A DNA stretch of 64,000 nucleotides from Aspidapion aeneum (lineage: Eukaryota > Arthropoda > Insecta > Coleoptera > Brentidae). Positions within the stretch are counted from its first letter, which is position 1, and each line of letters starts with the position of its first letter. The notes under the pieces are model-generated. The model saw nothing but the letters and a program-made list of their open reading frames with translations, was not told the DNA's origin and did not search any database. Positions 1 through 10,275 of the stretch are shown piece after piece. The DNA is taken from assembly GCA_963576565.1 (NCBI GenBank), contig OY755040.1, positions 81,362,821-81,426,820 of the forward strand, read 5' to 3'. Made by a program: the position numbers and the translations under genes.

Positions 1-753
1 CAAAATAAACGAATTATTGCTACTACCGCTTTGAATGCTATTAACTTTCTTTCAACTAAATCCAGTTCTGGGAAAGAATTACGTTCCATGTTGGATACAT
101 TTTCTGAGAATCTAGCCATCTTAAATGAGCTTGGTTTTCCTACAAAAGAATGGGACTTTCTTACTTTTAACATGATGCTCTCAAAACTTGAAGTCAAGAT
201 GAGGACTGATTTCGAACTTTACTATAGTAGAGAGGAAAACAATTCAGAAATTCCGTCCTACACTGATCTTTACACGTTTATAGAAAATCATTGCGTTGCG
301 CTCGAATCTGTAGTGCAAATGCCCAGTTTTAGTAGGCAAAATCAAACCCCTAGACAACCTCAAACTACGCGTAATTCTCAACAGAACAGTTTTCAGAGAA
401 ACACTTTTAATAATTTTAATTCACCTTCTGCTTTCAATACAACTATTTCAAATCGAAGTTCAAATTCAAGAAATCAACAAAATACTTTACAAAATAGCAA
501 TCAACGCAGCAACCCTCAAATACAAAATAATCAGAACAGAACTTTTAATCCAAAAATAAAATGTTACCTATGTTCTTCGAATCACGCATTATCAAAATGT
601 ATCGAATTTCAAAACAAAAGTCCACAGGAAAGGATGGGTTATGTTCGGCAGGTGAATCTATGTCAAAATTGCTTACATTTTGCTCACCAGACCGTGAATT
701 GCCCCTCCTCCTACAACTGCATCACGTGTGGAGCCAGACAGCGCCCTCTGTGA
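1..753 (+). pseudogene. BEL/Pao gag, C-terminal part (copy 1)
   Basis: The open frame starts before the window and is read from base 1. It encodes the C-terminal half of a Pao-type Gag (DUF1759-like region), a Gln/Asn-rich linker around bases 340-540, and two Cys/His knuckles near the end (CYLCSSNHALSKC followed by CQNCLHFAHQTVNC and CITCG). Gag packages the element RNA; the knuckles bind nucleic acid. The frame ends in a TGA at 751-753, where a frame change is needed to reach the peptidase. The same lesion occurs at 3768-3770 in the second copy. It is a non-functional relic by sequence. Confidence 0.85.
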
Positions 754-1019
754 GTGTTAATTCATATCGTCCAGAGAACGCTAATATTCCACTTTCCAAT
801 TCCAATAGCACCCCTATGTCAGGAAGCCATTCCACAAACTGTCATGCGACAATGATTTCCAAAAATTCCACTTTTCTACTTTCTACCGTTGTAGCTGACA
901 TGTTAGACTCAAGGGGACATTACCAACCAGTTCGTATCTTACTCGATTCTGCCTCAGAGGCAAACTTTATTTCAGAAAAATGTCTAAATCGTTTAGGTCT
1001 TCTAGGAAATTCTACTTAA
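754..1019 (+). pseudogene. BEL/Pao aspartic peptidase remnant (copy 1)
   Basis: Read in the frame of the open stretch ending at 1019, this carries the retropepsin-like core with LLDSASEANFIS, a DSA variant of the usual D-T/S-G/A catalytic triad, followed by LGL typical of the DUF1758 peptidase of BEL elements. The frame differs from gag, so an indel lies near 740-755. Only the beginning of the peptidase is present: the sequence then jumps to the palm of the reverse transcriptase, showing an internal deletion near 1020-1045. Duplicated at 3771-4036. Confidence 0.75.
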
Positions 1020-1044
1020 TTTTCGAATTCATGCTGTAGCCTTT

Positions 1045-1688
1045 GTTACTGACATAGTAAAAATGTTCCGACAGATTTTAATTATTCCTGAGCACACGCG
1101 TTATCAAAATATTCTATGGAGATTTTCTGAGGATGATCCTGTCCAAACCTACTCCTTAAGAACAGTTGTTTATGGACTTAAGTCATCACCTTACTTAGCT
1201 ATTCGTACTATACAAGAACTAGCTAAACTTGAGTCTGAAAGTTATCCTAATGCTTCCAAGGTGCTTCTTAAAGACATTTACGTCGACGACGTGCTCACTG
1301 GGCAGGATTCTGTGGCCTCTGCCAAAGAACTTCAGTCGGAGTTAATCTCCCTGTTGCGCCTAGGAGGGTTTGAACTTAAAAAATGGGCGAGCAACAGTCC
1401 GGAACTTCTCTCCTCATTCTCAGAATCAGAAACACAAATGTCCATTCGTTTCGACAAATCCGAACCAAATTTTGTAAAAATATTAGGTCTCCAATGGAAT
1501 CCTATCTCAGATTCGTTTACCTACTTGGTCGTACCAGAAGATAAACCATGCACCAAGGGAGGTATCTTATCTCAAATTATGAAAATTTTTAAACCCTTAG
1601 GTTTCTGTTCTCCCGTTTCTTTACTTGCTAAGCATCTCATGCAAGATCTGTGAAAGGAGAAGCTGGACTGGGATTCTCAGCCTCCTCC
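1045..1688 (+). pseudogene. BEL/Pao reverse transcriptase fragment (copy 1)
   Basis: The frame containing 1063-1653 encodes the C-terminal part of the Pao-type reverse transcriptase: the MFRQI segment, VYGLKSSPYLA and the YVDD catalytic box (IYVDDVL), then the connection region KILGLQWNP that leads to RNase H in this family. An in-frame TGA at 1651-1653 replaces what is normally a Trp-containing segment. The fragment ends at 1688, where homology to the second copy is lost. The fingers domain is missing because of the shared deletion. Confidence 0.8.
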
Positions 1689-2429
1689 TAGCCTAGTTTT
1701 CCAAACTACCTAGACTCCTGTGGTTCACCAATTTCCTACAAAAATTCCAAATTTCCATATATTTTCAAAATTTCATTTCCAAAAGTGAGTCGGCTATTTT
1801 CTTATCGGTAATCACGCCATATTGATTCACACCGGTTGGAAATATTTTCCTAAAAGTTGACCGAAGTTTTCATTACGTTTCAAAAATAACTATCGCCAAT
1901 GTGCATATTTTCAAAGTTGATCGCTTTGTTCATTACATTTTCAGTAAAAGTGGCGTCAATACGCCGAAAGTGAAATTTTAAGGCGGTTCTTCCATCTACT
2001 TTCCTTTAATTATCGATTTTACAGGTGTCGCGTTAACGCGCAGGTGCAAGTGTCGCCGTCACCAGGGTCATCCCGCTTGAATAGTGACGTGGGCCTCACG
2101 TTGCGCGCTCGTTGTTTCTTCGAATACCGACTTTTCTTAAAAACTTTCAAACAGGACCGCTAGTCGTATGCACAGAGTGTGCGACTTGGAATCGAGAGAT
2201 ACGGGGTTCAATCCTTGGTGAGACATAAAAGTTTTTTTTAAAGGATATGTTCAAATAATAACATACAGACAAACTTACAAACATTTCATTTCAAAATTTT
2301 CGAAAAAAGTTAATAAAATTAAAATAATAAAGTTGTTTAATTTTTGCTAAAATTCGGGTTATATTTTAAGCTATATTTTAAGCATTTTTTTGGGTAATTT
2401 TAAAAACAAATTAACTTTCAAAAACAAAA
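1689..2429. other. Inter-element region, candidate BEL leader or diverged LTR
   Basis: No gene is seen. The stretch lies between the broken end of copy 1 and the gag start of copy 2, so it should contain the 5' LTR and leader of the second copy. A TGTGGTTCACCAATTTCCTA segment near 1720 loosely resembles the TGTTGG... segment at 7025 downstream of the element, but I could not align the two regions as an LTR pair. It also holds a tRNA-like segment (2152-2224). Confidence 0.45.
2152..2224 (+). other. tRNA-like sequence (SINE head or tRNA relic)
   Basis: A B-box-like GGTTCAATCC lies at 2205-2214, with a partial A-box-like TAGTCGTATGC at 2161-2171. Between them is an anticodon-loop-like CTTGGAA at 2185-2191, which would read TGG (Pro) if real. 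The stems are imperfect and no good acceptor stem forms, so this is not called as a functional tRNA. A run of T follows at about 2231, as expected for a Pol III-derived relic. It may be a SINE head or part of the retrotransposon leader. Confidence 0.35.
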
Positions 2430-3770
2430 ATGTATACGCAAAAACAGAAAAAACTTTGCGACAAAAGGCTTTTGAGCTTCAACCAAATGGCGGAAGCTCA
2501 CGAGGTAGCTTTGAAAGCGAACTCGGATACAGCGTTTCACTTTTTGTTTAAATCCAGATATGAAGACGTCGAAGAATGTCATGCTCAATTCTATAATTTT
2601 CATAACCAAATTATTGGCTCTCTCGAAGAGTTTAAATATTCATTTGACGAGCAGGATAAAACTAGAAAAGACTTTGACAACCTTTATTATGAATGTAAGG
2701 GTATTTACTACGACCTTTTTAGGGCCAACCCTGTCAATTACGTAGGCAACCCTAACCAACAAAATATTGTTCAGAGGTCAAATACAAGATCATTTCCACA
2801 ACCAAGGTTGCCAATTTTCGATGGTAATTATAAAAGCTGGCAACACTGGTTTGACTTATTTAAAGTCATGGTACATCAAAATTCTGATTTAAGTGATATA
2901 GAGAAATTTCAACAATTGCGGAGTTCTGTTCTGAATGAAGCCCTTTCTCTAGTAAAAACCATTCCCCCCGCAGATAGCAATTATCACATTGCGTATGAAA
3001 CCTTAGTAAAGAGGTATCAAAATAAACGAATTATTGCTACTACCGCTTTGAATGCTATTAACTTTCTTTCAACTAAATCCAGTTCTGGGAAAGAATTACG
3101 TTCCATGTTGGATACATTTTCTGAGAATCTAGCCATCTTAAATGAGCTTGGTTTTCCTACAAAAGAATGGGACTTTCTTACTTTTAACATGATGCTCTCA
3201 AAACTTGAAGTCAAGATGAGGACTGATTTCGAACTTTACTATAGTAGAGAGGAAAACAATTCAGAAATTCCGTCCTACACTGATCTTTACACGTTTATAG
3301 AAAATCATTGCGTTGCGCTCGAATCTGTAGTGCAAATGCCCAGTTTTAGTAGGCAAAATCAAACCCCTAGACAACCTCAAACTACGCGTAATTCTCAACA
3401 GAACAGTTTTCAGAGAAACACTTTTAATAATTTTAATTCACCTTCTGCTTTCAATACAACTATTTCAAATCGAAGTTCAAATTCAAGAAATCAACAAAAT
3501 ACTTTACAAAATAGCAATCAACGCAGCAACCCTCAAATACAAAATAATCAGAACAGAACTTTTAATCCAAAAATAAAATGTTACCTATGTTCTTCGAATC
3601 ACGCATTATCAAAATGTATCGAATTTCAAAACAAAAGTCCACAGGAAAGGATGGGTTATGTTCGGCAGGTGAATCTATGTCAAAATTGCTTACATTTTGC
3701 TCACCAGACCGTGAATTGCCCCTCCTCCTACAACTGCATCACGTGTGGAGCCAGACAGCGCCCTCTGTGA
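2430..3770 (+). pseudogene. BEL/Pao gag (copy 2)
   Basis: The frame begins at ATG 2430 and is open for 446 residues. The N-terminal 150 residues are helical and polar. A DUF1759-type capsid region follows (residues about 125-290, with LPIFDGNYKSWQHW and YETLVKRYQNKR), then a Gln/Asn/Ser-rich linker (about 310-385) and Cys/His knuckles at the C-terminus. This is the nucleocapsid precursor of the retrotransposon. The frame ends in TGA at 3768-3770 just after CITCGARQRPL, where relatives continue into the peptidase, so a small indel probably lies here. It is the best preserved gene of the element and is labelled pseudogene only because the polyprotein downstream is broken. Confidence 0.85.
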
Positions 3771-4705
3771 GTGTTAATTCATATCGTCCAGAGAACGCTA
3801 ATATTCCACTTTCCAATTCCAATAGCACCCCTATGTCAGGAAGCCATTCCACAAACTGTCATGCGACAATGATTTCCAAAAATTCCACTTTTCTACTTTC
3901 TACCGTTGTAGCTGACATGTTAGACTCAAGGGGACATTACCAACCAGTTCGTATCTTACTCGATTCTGCCTCAGAGGCAAACTTTATTTCAGAAAAATGT
4001 CTAAATCGTTTAGGTCTTCTAGGAAATTCTACTTAATTTTCGAATTCATGCTGTAGCCTTTGTTACTGACATAGTAAAAATGTTCCGACAGATTTTAATT
4101 ATTCCTGAGCACACGCGTTATCAAAATATTCTATGGAGATTTTCTGAGGATGATCCTGTCCAAACCTACTCCTTAAGAACAGTTGTTTATGGACTTAAGT
4201 CATCACCTTACTTAGCTATTCGTACTATACAAGAACTAGCTAAACTTGAGTCTGAAAGTTATCCTAATGCTTCCAAGGTGCTTCTTAAAGACATTTACGT
4301 CGACGACGTGCTCACTGGGCAGGATTCTGTGGCCTCTGCCAAAGAACTTCAGTCGGAGTTAATCTCCCTGTTGCGCCTAGGAGGGTTTGAACTTAAAAAA
4401 TGGGCGAGCAACAGTCCGGAACTTCTCTCCTCATTCTCAGAATCAGAAACACAAATGTCCATTCGTTTCGACAAATCCGAACCAAATTTTGTAAAAATAT
4501 TAGGTCTCCAATGGAATCCTATCTCAGATTCGTTTACCTACTTGGTCGTACCAGAAGATAAACCATGCACCAAGGGAGGTATCTTATCTCAAATTATGAA
4601 AATTTTTGATCCCTTAGGTTTCTGTTCTCCCGTTTCTTTACTTGCTAAGCATCTCATGCAAGATCTGTGAAAGGAGAAGCTGGACTGGGATTCTCAGCCT
4701 CCTCC
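3018..4705 (+). repeat. Direct repeat of 1-1688
   Basis: Second member of the 3017-base-offset direct repeat. It includes the last part of gag, the peptidase remnant, the deletion scar and the start of the RT fragment. Confidence 0.9.
3771..4036 (+). pseudogene. BEL/Pao aspartic peptidase remnant (copy 2)
   Basis: It contains the catalytic LLDSASEANFIS motif and the start of the DUF1758-like fold. It is out of frame with gag and cut off after LGLLGNST, where a deletion joins it to RT sequence in another frame. Same lesions as copy 1. Confidence 0.75.
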
Positions 4706-5654
4706 GCATATCGTAAATGTTTGGAATCAATTTCGAACCGAACTTCCAAATCTTTCAAATATTCATTTACCTAGACGCCTTTCCATTGATCAACCACGTA
4801 GCATTGAACTTCGCGGCTTTTCAGACGCCTCTATGATAGGTTACGCGGCTACGGTCTATTTCAGAATGGAGTCAGTTTCCGGAGAAATCCATACCTTTCT
4901 TGTAATGGCCAAATCTAAGGTCGCACCAGTGAAAACAGTCAGTCTTCCGCGACTGGAGCTTCTTGGTGCCACTTTACTTTGCGACCTAATTTCCTTTATT
5001 CAAAACACTTATTCAGATATTCTTAACTTCAACCAAATCTGTGCATGGTGTGATTCCCAAGTGGTTCTATGCTGGTTGGCGGCTTCACCTCACAGGTTTA
5101 AAACGTTTGTGGCAAACCGTACCTGTCACATTCAAGAAACCATTTCTCCTACGACCTGGAAATATATTCCATCAGCGCTAAATCCAGCCGACTGTGCTTC
5201 GCGCGGTCTTATGCCTAATCAACTTGTCAAACATTACTTGTATTGGGAAGGTCCTTGTTTTCTTAGGCTACCAAAAGAGAGCTGGCCTGATGATTTTCGC
5301 TGTCCAGACCCTCCGGAAAACGGGGTTATTCTGGAAGAACGCAAATCAGTATTTCAAACATGCACAGTTGAACCACACATGCTTGATACTTTTCTTTCTC
5401 GTTACTCTTCCCTAGAGAAAATTCAACGCATAATTTCCTATATTTTTCGCCTTACCGAAAAGAAATCTAAATATCCTAACGAAAATATTACCGAAGTAGA
5501 ACTTCAACATTCTCTTATTGTTCTCGTTCGGCATGTTCAACGTTCCATCTTTGCTGATCTCATTTCACGTTTGAATGACGCAAAGCTACTTCCTAAACAA
5601 TTTCGTAAACTTTCACTTTTTCTAGATACACAAGGCTGCTTAAGAGTCGATTAC
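4062..5654 (+). pseudogene. BEL/Pao reverse transcriptase and RNase H region (copy 2)
   Basis: One reading frame runs from about 4062 to 5654, interrupted only by TGA at 4668-4670. It covers the RT palm and thumb with the YVDD box, then an RNase H domain (FSDASMIGYAATVYF, and later SQVVLCWL and NPADCASRG, which carry the acidic catalytic and substrate residues typical of Pao RNase H). The region after 5400 begins the helical linker to the integrase zinc finger (LLPKQFRKLSLFLDTQGCLRV). Near 5650 the RVGGRL-type motif expected in this family is shortened, and the frame shifts. The enzyme would convert element RNA to DNA if intact. Confidence 0.85.
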
Positions 5655-6820
5655 CACATTCTTCCGAACTCTCTTATTCAGCAAAACACCCTTTACTTTT
5701 ACCACGTTCTCACCGTCTTACTCAACTTGTCATTGAGTACACTCACAAAAGGTACTGTCATCCCGGTCAAAAAACGTTGCATTACCTCTTGAGACAACAA
5801 TTTTGGATCCTTTCCCCTCGCTATGCAATCGAGAGTATAACTTCTCATTGCATTTTATGCTATCGATTAAATCCTAAACCTTCCGTACAAATCATGGGCA
5901 ACTTGCCTGCTCAACGCATCTCTCAAGTAAAGGCATTTTCACATGTTGCCATAGATTATTGTGGTCCCTTTCCAATTACAATGGGAAAGTACCGAGGTGC
6001 AAAGGTATCCAAAGGTTATATTCTTGTCTTAGTCTGCTCCGCAACAAAGGCAGTTCACCTAGAACTTACCTCCGATATTTCCACCCCTACCTTTCTTGCG
6101 GCTTTTAAGAGATTTGTGGCAAGAAAAGGAAGAATTTCTGACATTTACTCAGATTGTGGTAGCGCGTTCTTGGGAGCTGATCGTTTACTCAAACAGTACT
6201 CCCGGGAAGCATGTCACAGTCTAAAAATTACCTGGCATTTTTCAAGTCCTGGTAGTCCGCACCTAAACGGACTAGCCGAGGCAGGAGTTAAATCCACCAA
6301 GGCAAATTTAAAACGTGTAATAGGTGAGCAACGGTTAACCTATGAAGAGTTTTTTACTTTTTTGTGTCAGGTCGAATCCATACTAAACAGCCGGCCTCTG
6401 TATGCCCAAAGTATGGATCCGAATGACTTTCTTCCACTGACCCCTGGTCATTTTCTTACCCGGGAACCGTTGAATTCCGTACCAGAACCCGATTTTTCTG
6501 ATTCCAAGTTGAACACCCTGTCCCGCTGGCAGCTGATGCAAAGGCTCCAGTCCGAATTTTGGAAACGCTGGAACTTGGAGTACCTAAACACCTTGGAACA
6601 GCGTTCTAAATGGACAGAGGCTTCTAACAATATTAAACTAAATACTTTAGTCGTGGTAAAGAATGAACAAAAACCGCCATTGCAATGGGCTGTTGGGCGA
6701 ATTGTCGACATACACCCTGGCTCAGACGGTCATATTCGTGTTGTGACCGTTAAAACAGCTACAGGAACTTATCGTCGACCAGTAGTGAAACTATGTCCTT
6801 TGCCTATGCCCGACGCATAA
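5655..6820 (+). pseudogene. BEL/Pao integrase with DUF5641-like C-terminus (copy 2)
   Basis: After the frame change near 5650 the open frame gives the H2C2-type zinc finger (TLHYLLRQQFWILSPR, CILC), the catalytic core with Asp in FSHVAIDYCGPF, Asp in IYSDCGSAFLGA and Glu in GLAEAGVKSTKANL, and the DUF5641-like tail (PLTPGHFLTREPL, WQLMQRLQSEFWKRW). This is the normal domain order of BEL integrases. The stop codon is at 6818-6820. The catalytic residues are intact; only the link to the upstream polyprotein is broken. It joins element cDNA to host DNA in the nucleus. Confidence 0.85.
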
Positions 6821-7477
6821 GGCAAAATTTTCTTTTTCTTTCTTAATTTTTTCTAAGTATTTTTTTTCTCTTTTTTTAATTTTAATTTACATGCATAATT
6901 TAATGCATATTTGGGTTAATTTTAAATTGTATCGTTTAATTGCTAATAGGAGAATATTATTTAATTTTTTTTCCTTTCCTTTTCTTAACTAAGTAAAAAC
7001 ACACGTGTTTTGGCGGCCGGAAAATGTTGGTGCAAGCAATGAATTTCCTATTTTTCATTTTCTTTTCCTTTTCTGCGCGTTTAAAATAATTTAAATTTTC
7101 GCGCTCTTAAATATGCATATGGGTTTTCACGGCACCGCACACGTGCGAGGACAAGCAGCGCCGCGATGAGTGCACAAACAACCACCGTCACAACAAGACA
7201 CTAGAAAAATCACGTTCCCGAAAAAGTGAATTTTGAGGTGAAAAACTGGACGTTTAGACGTTGACTGGAGCCGCAAGAGAGTCCGAGGTAGGTGCCTTTT
7301 CATATAAAATTCCATATGTATCGTAACTTTCCATTTACAATCGTCAATACCGACAATTATTTTTAAATGTGCTTGTAAAGCCAAACCGGCGACCTGTCGA
7401 AGGAAATTCCATTATTTTTCCGTACTTGCACGCACACCAGGTATTTTAAAAATTTGCGCTGAATTTTTTCAATTGAG
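6821..7477. other. 3' flank of BEL copy 2, candidate LTR start
   Basis: No gene. A pyrimidine-rich stretch (6830-6990) follows the integrase stop. At 7025 a TGTTGGTGCAAGCAA sequence has the look of an LTR start, but no matching 5' LTR was found. The open frame on the minus strand at 7127-7384 has no recognisable protein. Confidence 0.4.
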
Positions 7478-9079
7478 TCAATATGTGTTTGGTAGCACGG
7501 TGACCACACAATATTCTAATCTTGATCGGACGTACGCAAAATATAATAATTTTAAACTAGCGATATTCTTAAAATGTTGAGAATTGCGGATTATAAAACC
7601 GAGCATTTGATAACTCTTCTTAACAATATCCCGTATATGAGGGACAAAAGAAAGAGCACTGTCGAATGTTATACCGAGGTCTTTAAATTCCAGTGATCTA
7701 GGCAATATGGCGCCATCCAAAGAATAGTCAAACTGAATTACCTGTTGCTTAAGAGAGAAGGAGACAACGTTACATTTGATAGGATTTAGTGGTAGTAAAT
7801 TAGAGTAACACCAAGTATTAACTCTATTTAGGGCATTTTGAAGTCTTTCGCAGTCAGATAAATTATTTATTCGACAAAATATTTTAAGATCATCAGCATA
7901 TAATAGACAAATAACCTGAATGTCGTTTAAAATACTATTAATAAAAGCAATGAAAAATAATGGGCCCAATATCGATCCCTGAGGGACCCCAGAGCTAGCG
8001 ATAATTGTAGATGAAGCTCGACCACAACATTCAACGTATTGGGGTGTCTTATTTAGGTATGATTTGAGAAAAATACAAAGATCATCAGACAGTCCAAAGT
8101 GTTCAAAAGTACGTTGTAAAATGCTGTGGTCCAGCCGATCAAATGCTTTAGAAAAGTCTGTATAGACCACATCAACTTGAGCATTCATATCTATTGATTC
8201 AGCAATAAATTGGGTAACAGTGACTAAATTAGTGGAAGTTGATTTGTTTTTTATGAATCCATGTTGTCTCGAGTCAATCCGGCCAGACAAAGCAGGGTAG
8301 AGTGAAGTATGAAGGACACGTTCGAAGCATTTTGAAAAATTGTTAATAATGGTGATGGGTCTGTAATTTTCGATTAGGCTTTTTTCTTGTTTTTTATAGA
8401 CTGGTATAATCTTAGAAGCTTTCCAAGTGTCCGGAAAAGTTTTTTGTTTCAAGGATAAATTAAACAAAATAGTCAAAGGATAAGAAAATATATGGGCACA
8501 GTCTTTCAACAGACATGCTGGAATTTTATCTGGACCAACAATAGCTTTCGGTTTTAAACTCCTCAGGGCTCGCAATACCTCAGATTCCTGAAACTTTTTA
8601 AGCGATATTTCATTAGTAATCAAAGGGTCTTCAGTATTCGTATGTGCTATGGGGATCTGTTGATCTGAGGTATACGATGACTGAAAGTATTTGGCGAAGG
8701 CATTGGCGATACTCTGTGGGTTAGATAAGCACTCACCGTGTTGGTTTTGCATGTTAGGAGGTAAGCTATTGATTTTCTGTGAGGATTGAATAAGGCGCCA
8801 GAAATTTCCAGGCTGAGATGCTAGGTTTGACTCAAGCTAAGTACAATGGTTTTGATATGAGGTTTCTATATCGCGCTTTATTTTATCACGTAATTCCCGA
8901 AATTTATCTAAATAAGTATCATTGCCAAATTTTTTGTGTTTTTGGAAAAATTTATGTTTTTGTTTTATCGATTTAATTATGTCAGAAGTAAACCAAGGAG
9001 GATATTTTCGCCGATTTTTAAGTGTTTTAGGCACAAGGTCATCCAGACAAAGATACAGTTTATGATAAAAAAATTTCAA
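7478..9079 (-). pseudogene. Non-LTR reverse transcriptase, one in-frame stop
   Basis: A single frame runs from 9079 to 7478, broken by one TAG at 8837-8839. The first 80 residues are the endonuclease-RT linker (YPPWFTSDIIKSIKQKHKFF). The RT follows with GPDKIPACLLKDC, KIIPVYKKQ..NYRPITI, SRQHGFIKNKSTSTNL, VYTDFSKAFDRLDH, SGVPQGSILGPLFF and the catalytic LLYADDLKIF, then the LEFKDLGITFDSALSF segment typical of Jockey/CR1 relatives. Apart from the TAG the domain looks intact, suggesting a fairly young copy. It ends without a long C-terminal extension. The enzyme would copy element RNA at a nicked genomic site. Confidence 0.87.
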
Positions 9080-9540
9080 CAGCTGTGTTTACATCACCTA
9101 TTGATTCAAGAATTCGCCAGTCGATTTCTGCTAAGCTTGGGTATAAAATTCCTTAAGCTTTTTGTCGCCATTTATTTGATATTTTATTAACAAGGTAGGA
9201 TGGCACCTGTCTTCATTAAGCAGAAAATCATGACATCTCTGCAAAAAGGTTAAATTAGGACAAGAAGATAAGACAATATCAAGTAATCGATTAACAGAGT
9301 TTTTTTATAGTGTTTATTTGCTGCCAATCCAAAAAACTCATAAAGTTAACCAAATGATTTAACCTACTAGAAGGAAGTGCTCCTTCCACATAAGCTACAT
9401 ATTCCAAGTAATTAAAGTCTCCTAGAAAGATTACTTTTTCGTTAAATAAATAAGTAAGAGAGGACAGGTATTCAAAAAGGTGTTCATATAGAAAAGAAAT
9501 TTTACCTGGCGGAATGTATGTTAAGATTAATTAATAATAA
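9080..9540 (-). pseudogene. Non-LTR endonuclease fragment
   Basis: Read on the minus strand in shifting frames, this gives typical pieces of an AP-type endonuclease: FLGDFNYLEY (the GDFN motif), a LLDIVLSSCPNL segment and a DRCHPTLLI segment containing the catalytic His. At least one frameshift lies near 9290-9310 at a T-run. It is upstream of the RT linker, as expected for the family. Confidence 0.65.
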
Positions 9541-9615
9541 GAAACTAGGACTAAGAAAATTGACTAAAGACAAAAAGTTTTCTCTTTTATTAAAATATAG
9601 GAACTGTAAGTTTTA

Positions 9616-10210
9616 CTATAGTAATTCCCTAATACTAGATAGAGTCAATGGTGAATAATAACCATATTTGGCATGATAAAAGGGAATGCGAAACATTGGC
9701 GAGTTATGCTTACGCTGAATAGTGTTGAAACCGATAATCTTCAATAAAGAAGAACAAAAGCAGATACCGTTTAATATTTTATAAAAAGTTATAACATCAG
9801 AATATGTCCTTCTTCTTTCCACAGTTTCAAGTCCAAATGGCTGACTAATGGCAAACAACAATTTATGTTATAATTGTTGTTGTAAATGTCAATATGAGCC
9901 CTGAATGCAAGAGAACGAAGAAAAGTTCTCTGTACAGACTACATGTGAAACATTGGCGAAACATTGGCGAGTTATTCCTACGCTGAATAGTGTTGAAACC
10001 AATAATCTTCAATAAAGAAGAACAAAAGCAGATACCGTTTAATATTTTATAAAAAGTTATACCATCAGAATATGTCCTTCTCCTTTCCAAAGTATCAAGT
10101 CCAAATGGCTGACTAATGGCATTATAATTTATGTTATAATAGTTGCTGTAAATGTCAATATGAGCCCTGAATGCAAGAGAACGAAGAAAAGTTCTCTGTA
10201 CAGACTCCAA
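9616..10210 (-). pseudogene. Non-LTR ORF2 C-terminal segment, tandemly duplicated
   Basis: The C-terminal segment RRRTYSDxITFYKILNGICF is encoded twice on the minus strand, once within 9863-10210 and once within 9616-9861. The two copies differ at scattered positions. The segment resembles the helical tail after the thumb in Jockey-like ORF2 proteins. Confidence 0.7.
9690..10206. repeat. About 250-bp tandem duplication (9690-9940 and 9958-10206)
   Basis: Both copies begin GAAACATTGGCGAGTTAT and end TTCTCTGTACAGACT, with a few substitutions and small indels between them. The junction at 9941-9960 contains an extra short repeat of GAAACATTGGCGA. Confidence 0.85.
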
Positions 10211-10275
10211 GCGATCAATGTGGCAGACATAGTGTGGTGATCATACCACTGACGCATATTCCAGTACAGAACGAA

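Larger units (their letters stand above)
1..1688 (+). mobile_element. BEL/Pao retrotransposon fragment, partial copy 1
   Basis: This is the right-hand part of a BEL/Pao copy that enters from the left edge. It matches 3018-4705 at a constant offset of 3017 bases; in what I compared I saw only two base changes, in the codon at 1591-1593 (Lys here, Asp in the other copy). It stops abruptly after base 1688, in the middle of the pol region, where the second copy continues with RNase H and integrase. Both copies share the same internal deletion between peptidase and reverse transcriptase, so the deletion is older than the duplication. Family assignment rests on the Pao-type gag, zinc knuckles and RT sequence. 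Confidence 0.9.
1..1688 (+). repeat. Direct repeat of 3018-4705
   Basis: First member of a pair of direct repeats with 3017-base spacing. The visible difference is the AAA versus GAT codon at 1591-1593 / 4608-4610. The left boundary lies outside the window; the right boundary is base 1688 / 4705. Confidence 0.9.
2430..6820 (+). mobile_element. BEL/Pao retrotransposon, internal region (copy 2)
   Basis: The order gag, peptidase, RT, RNase H, integrase zinc finger, integrase core and DUF5641-like C-terminus is that of BEL/Pao elements. The copy is defective: a frame change after gag near 3770, an internal deletion near 4040 removing most of the peptidase and the RT fingers, an in-frame TGA at 4668-4670, and a small deletion near 5650 that shifts the integrase frame. 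I could not identify a convincing LTR pair. Confidence 0.9.
7478..9540 (-). mobile_element. Jockey/CR1-type non-LTR retrotransposon, 5'-truncated
   Basis: Minus-strand element with pieces of an apurinic endonuclease (9080-9540), a linker and a reverse transcriptase. The 5' part of the endonuclease and any ORF1 are absent, as is common for target-primed elements. Assignment to the Jockey/CR1 side rests on the RT sequence (YADD box and downstream EFKDLGI) and is approximate. Confidence 0.8.

Noticed and set aside
2152..2224. Functional tRNA gene
   Set aside because: Acceptor and T stems do not pair; only boxes and loop resemble a tRNA.
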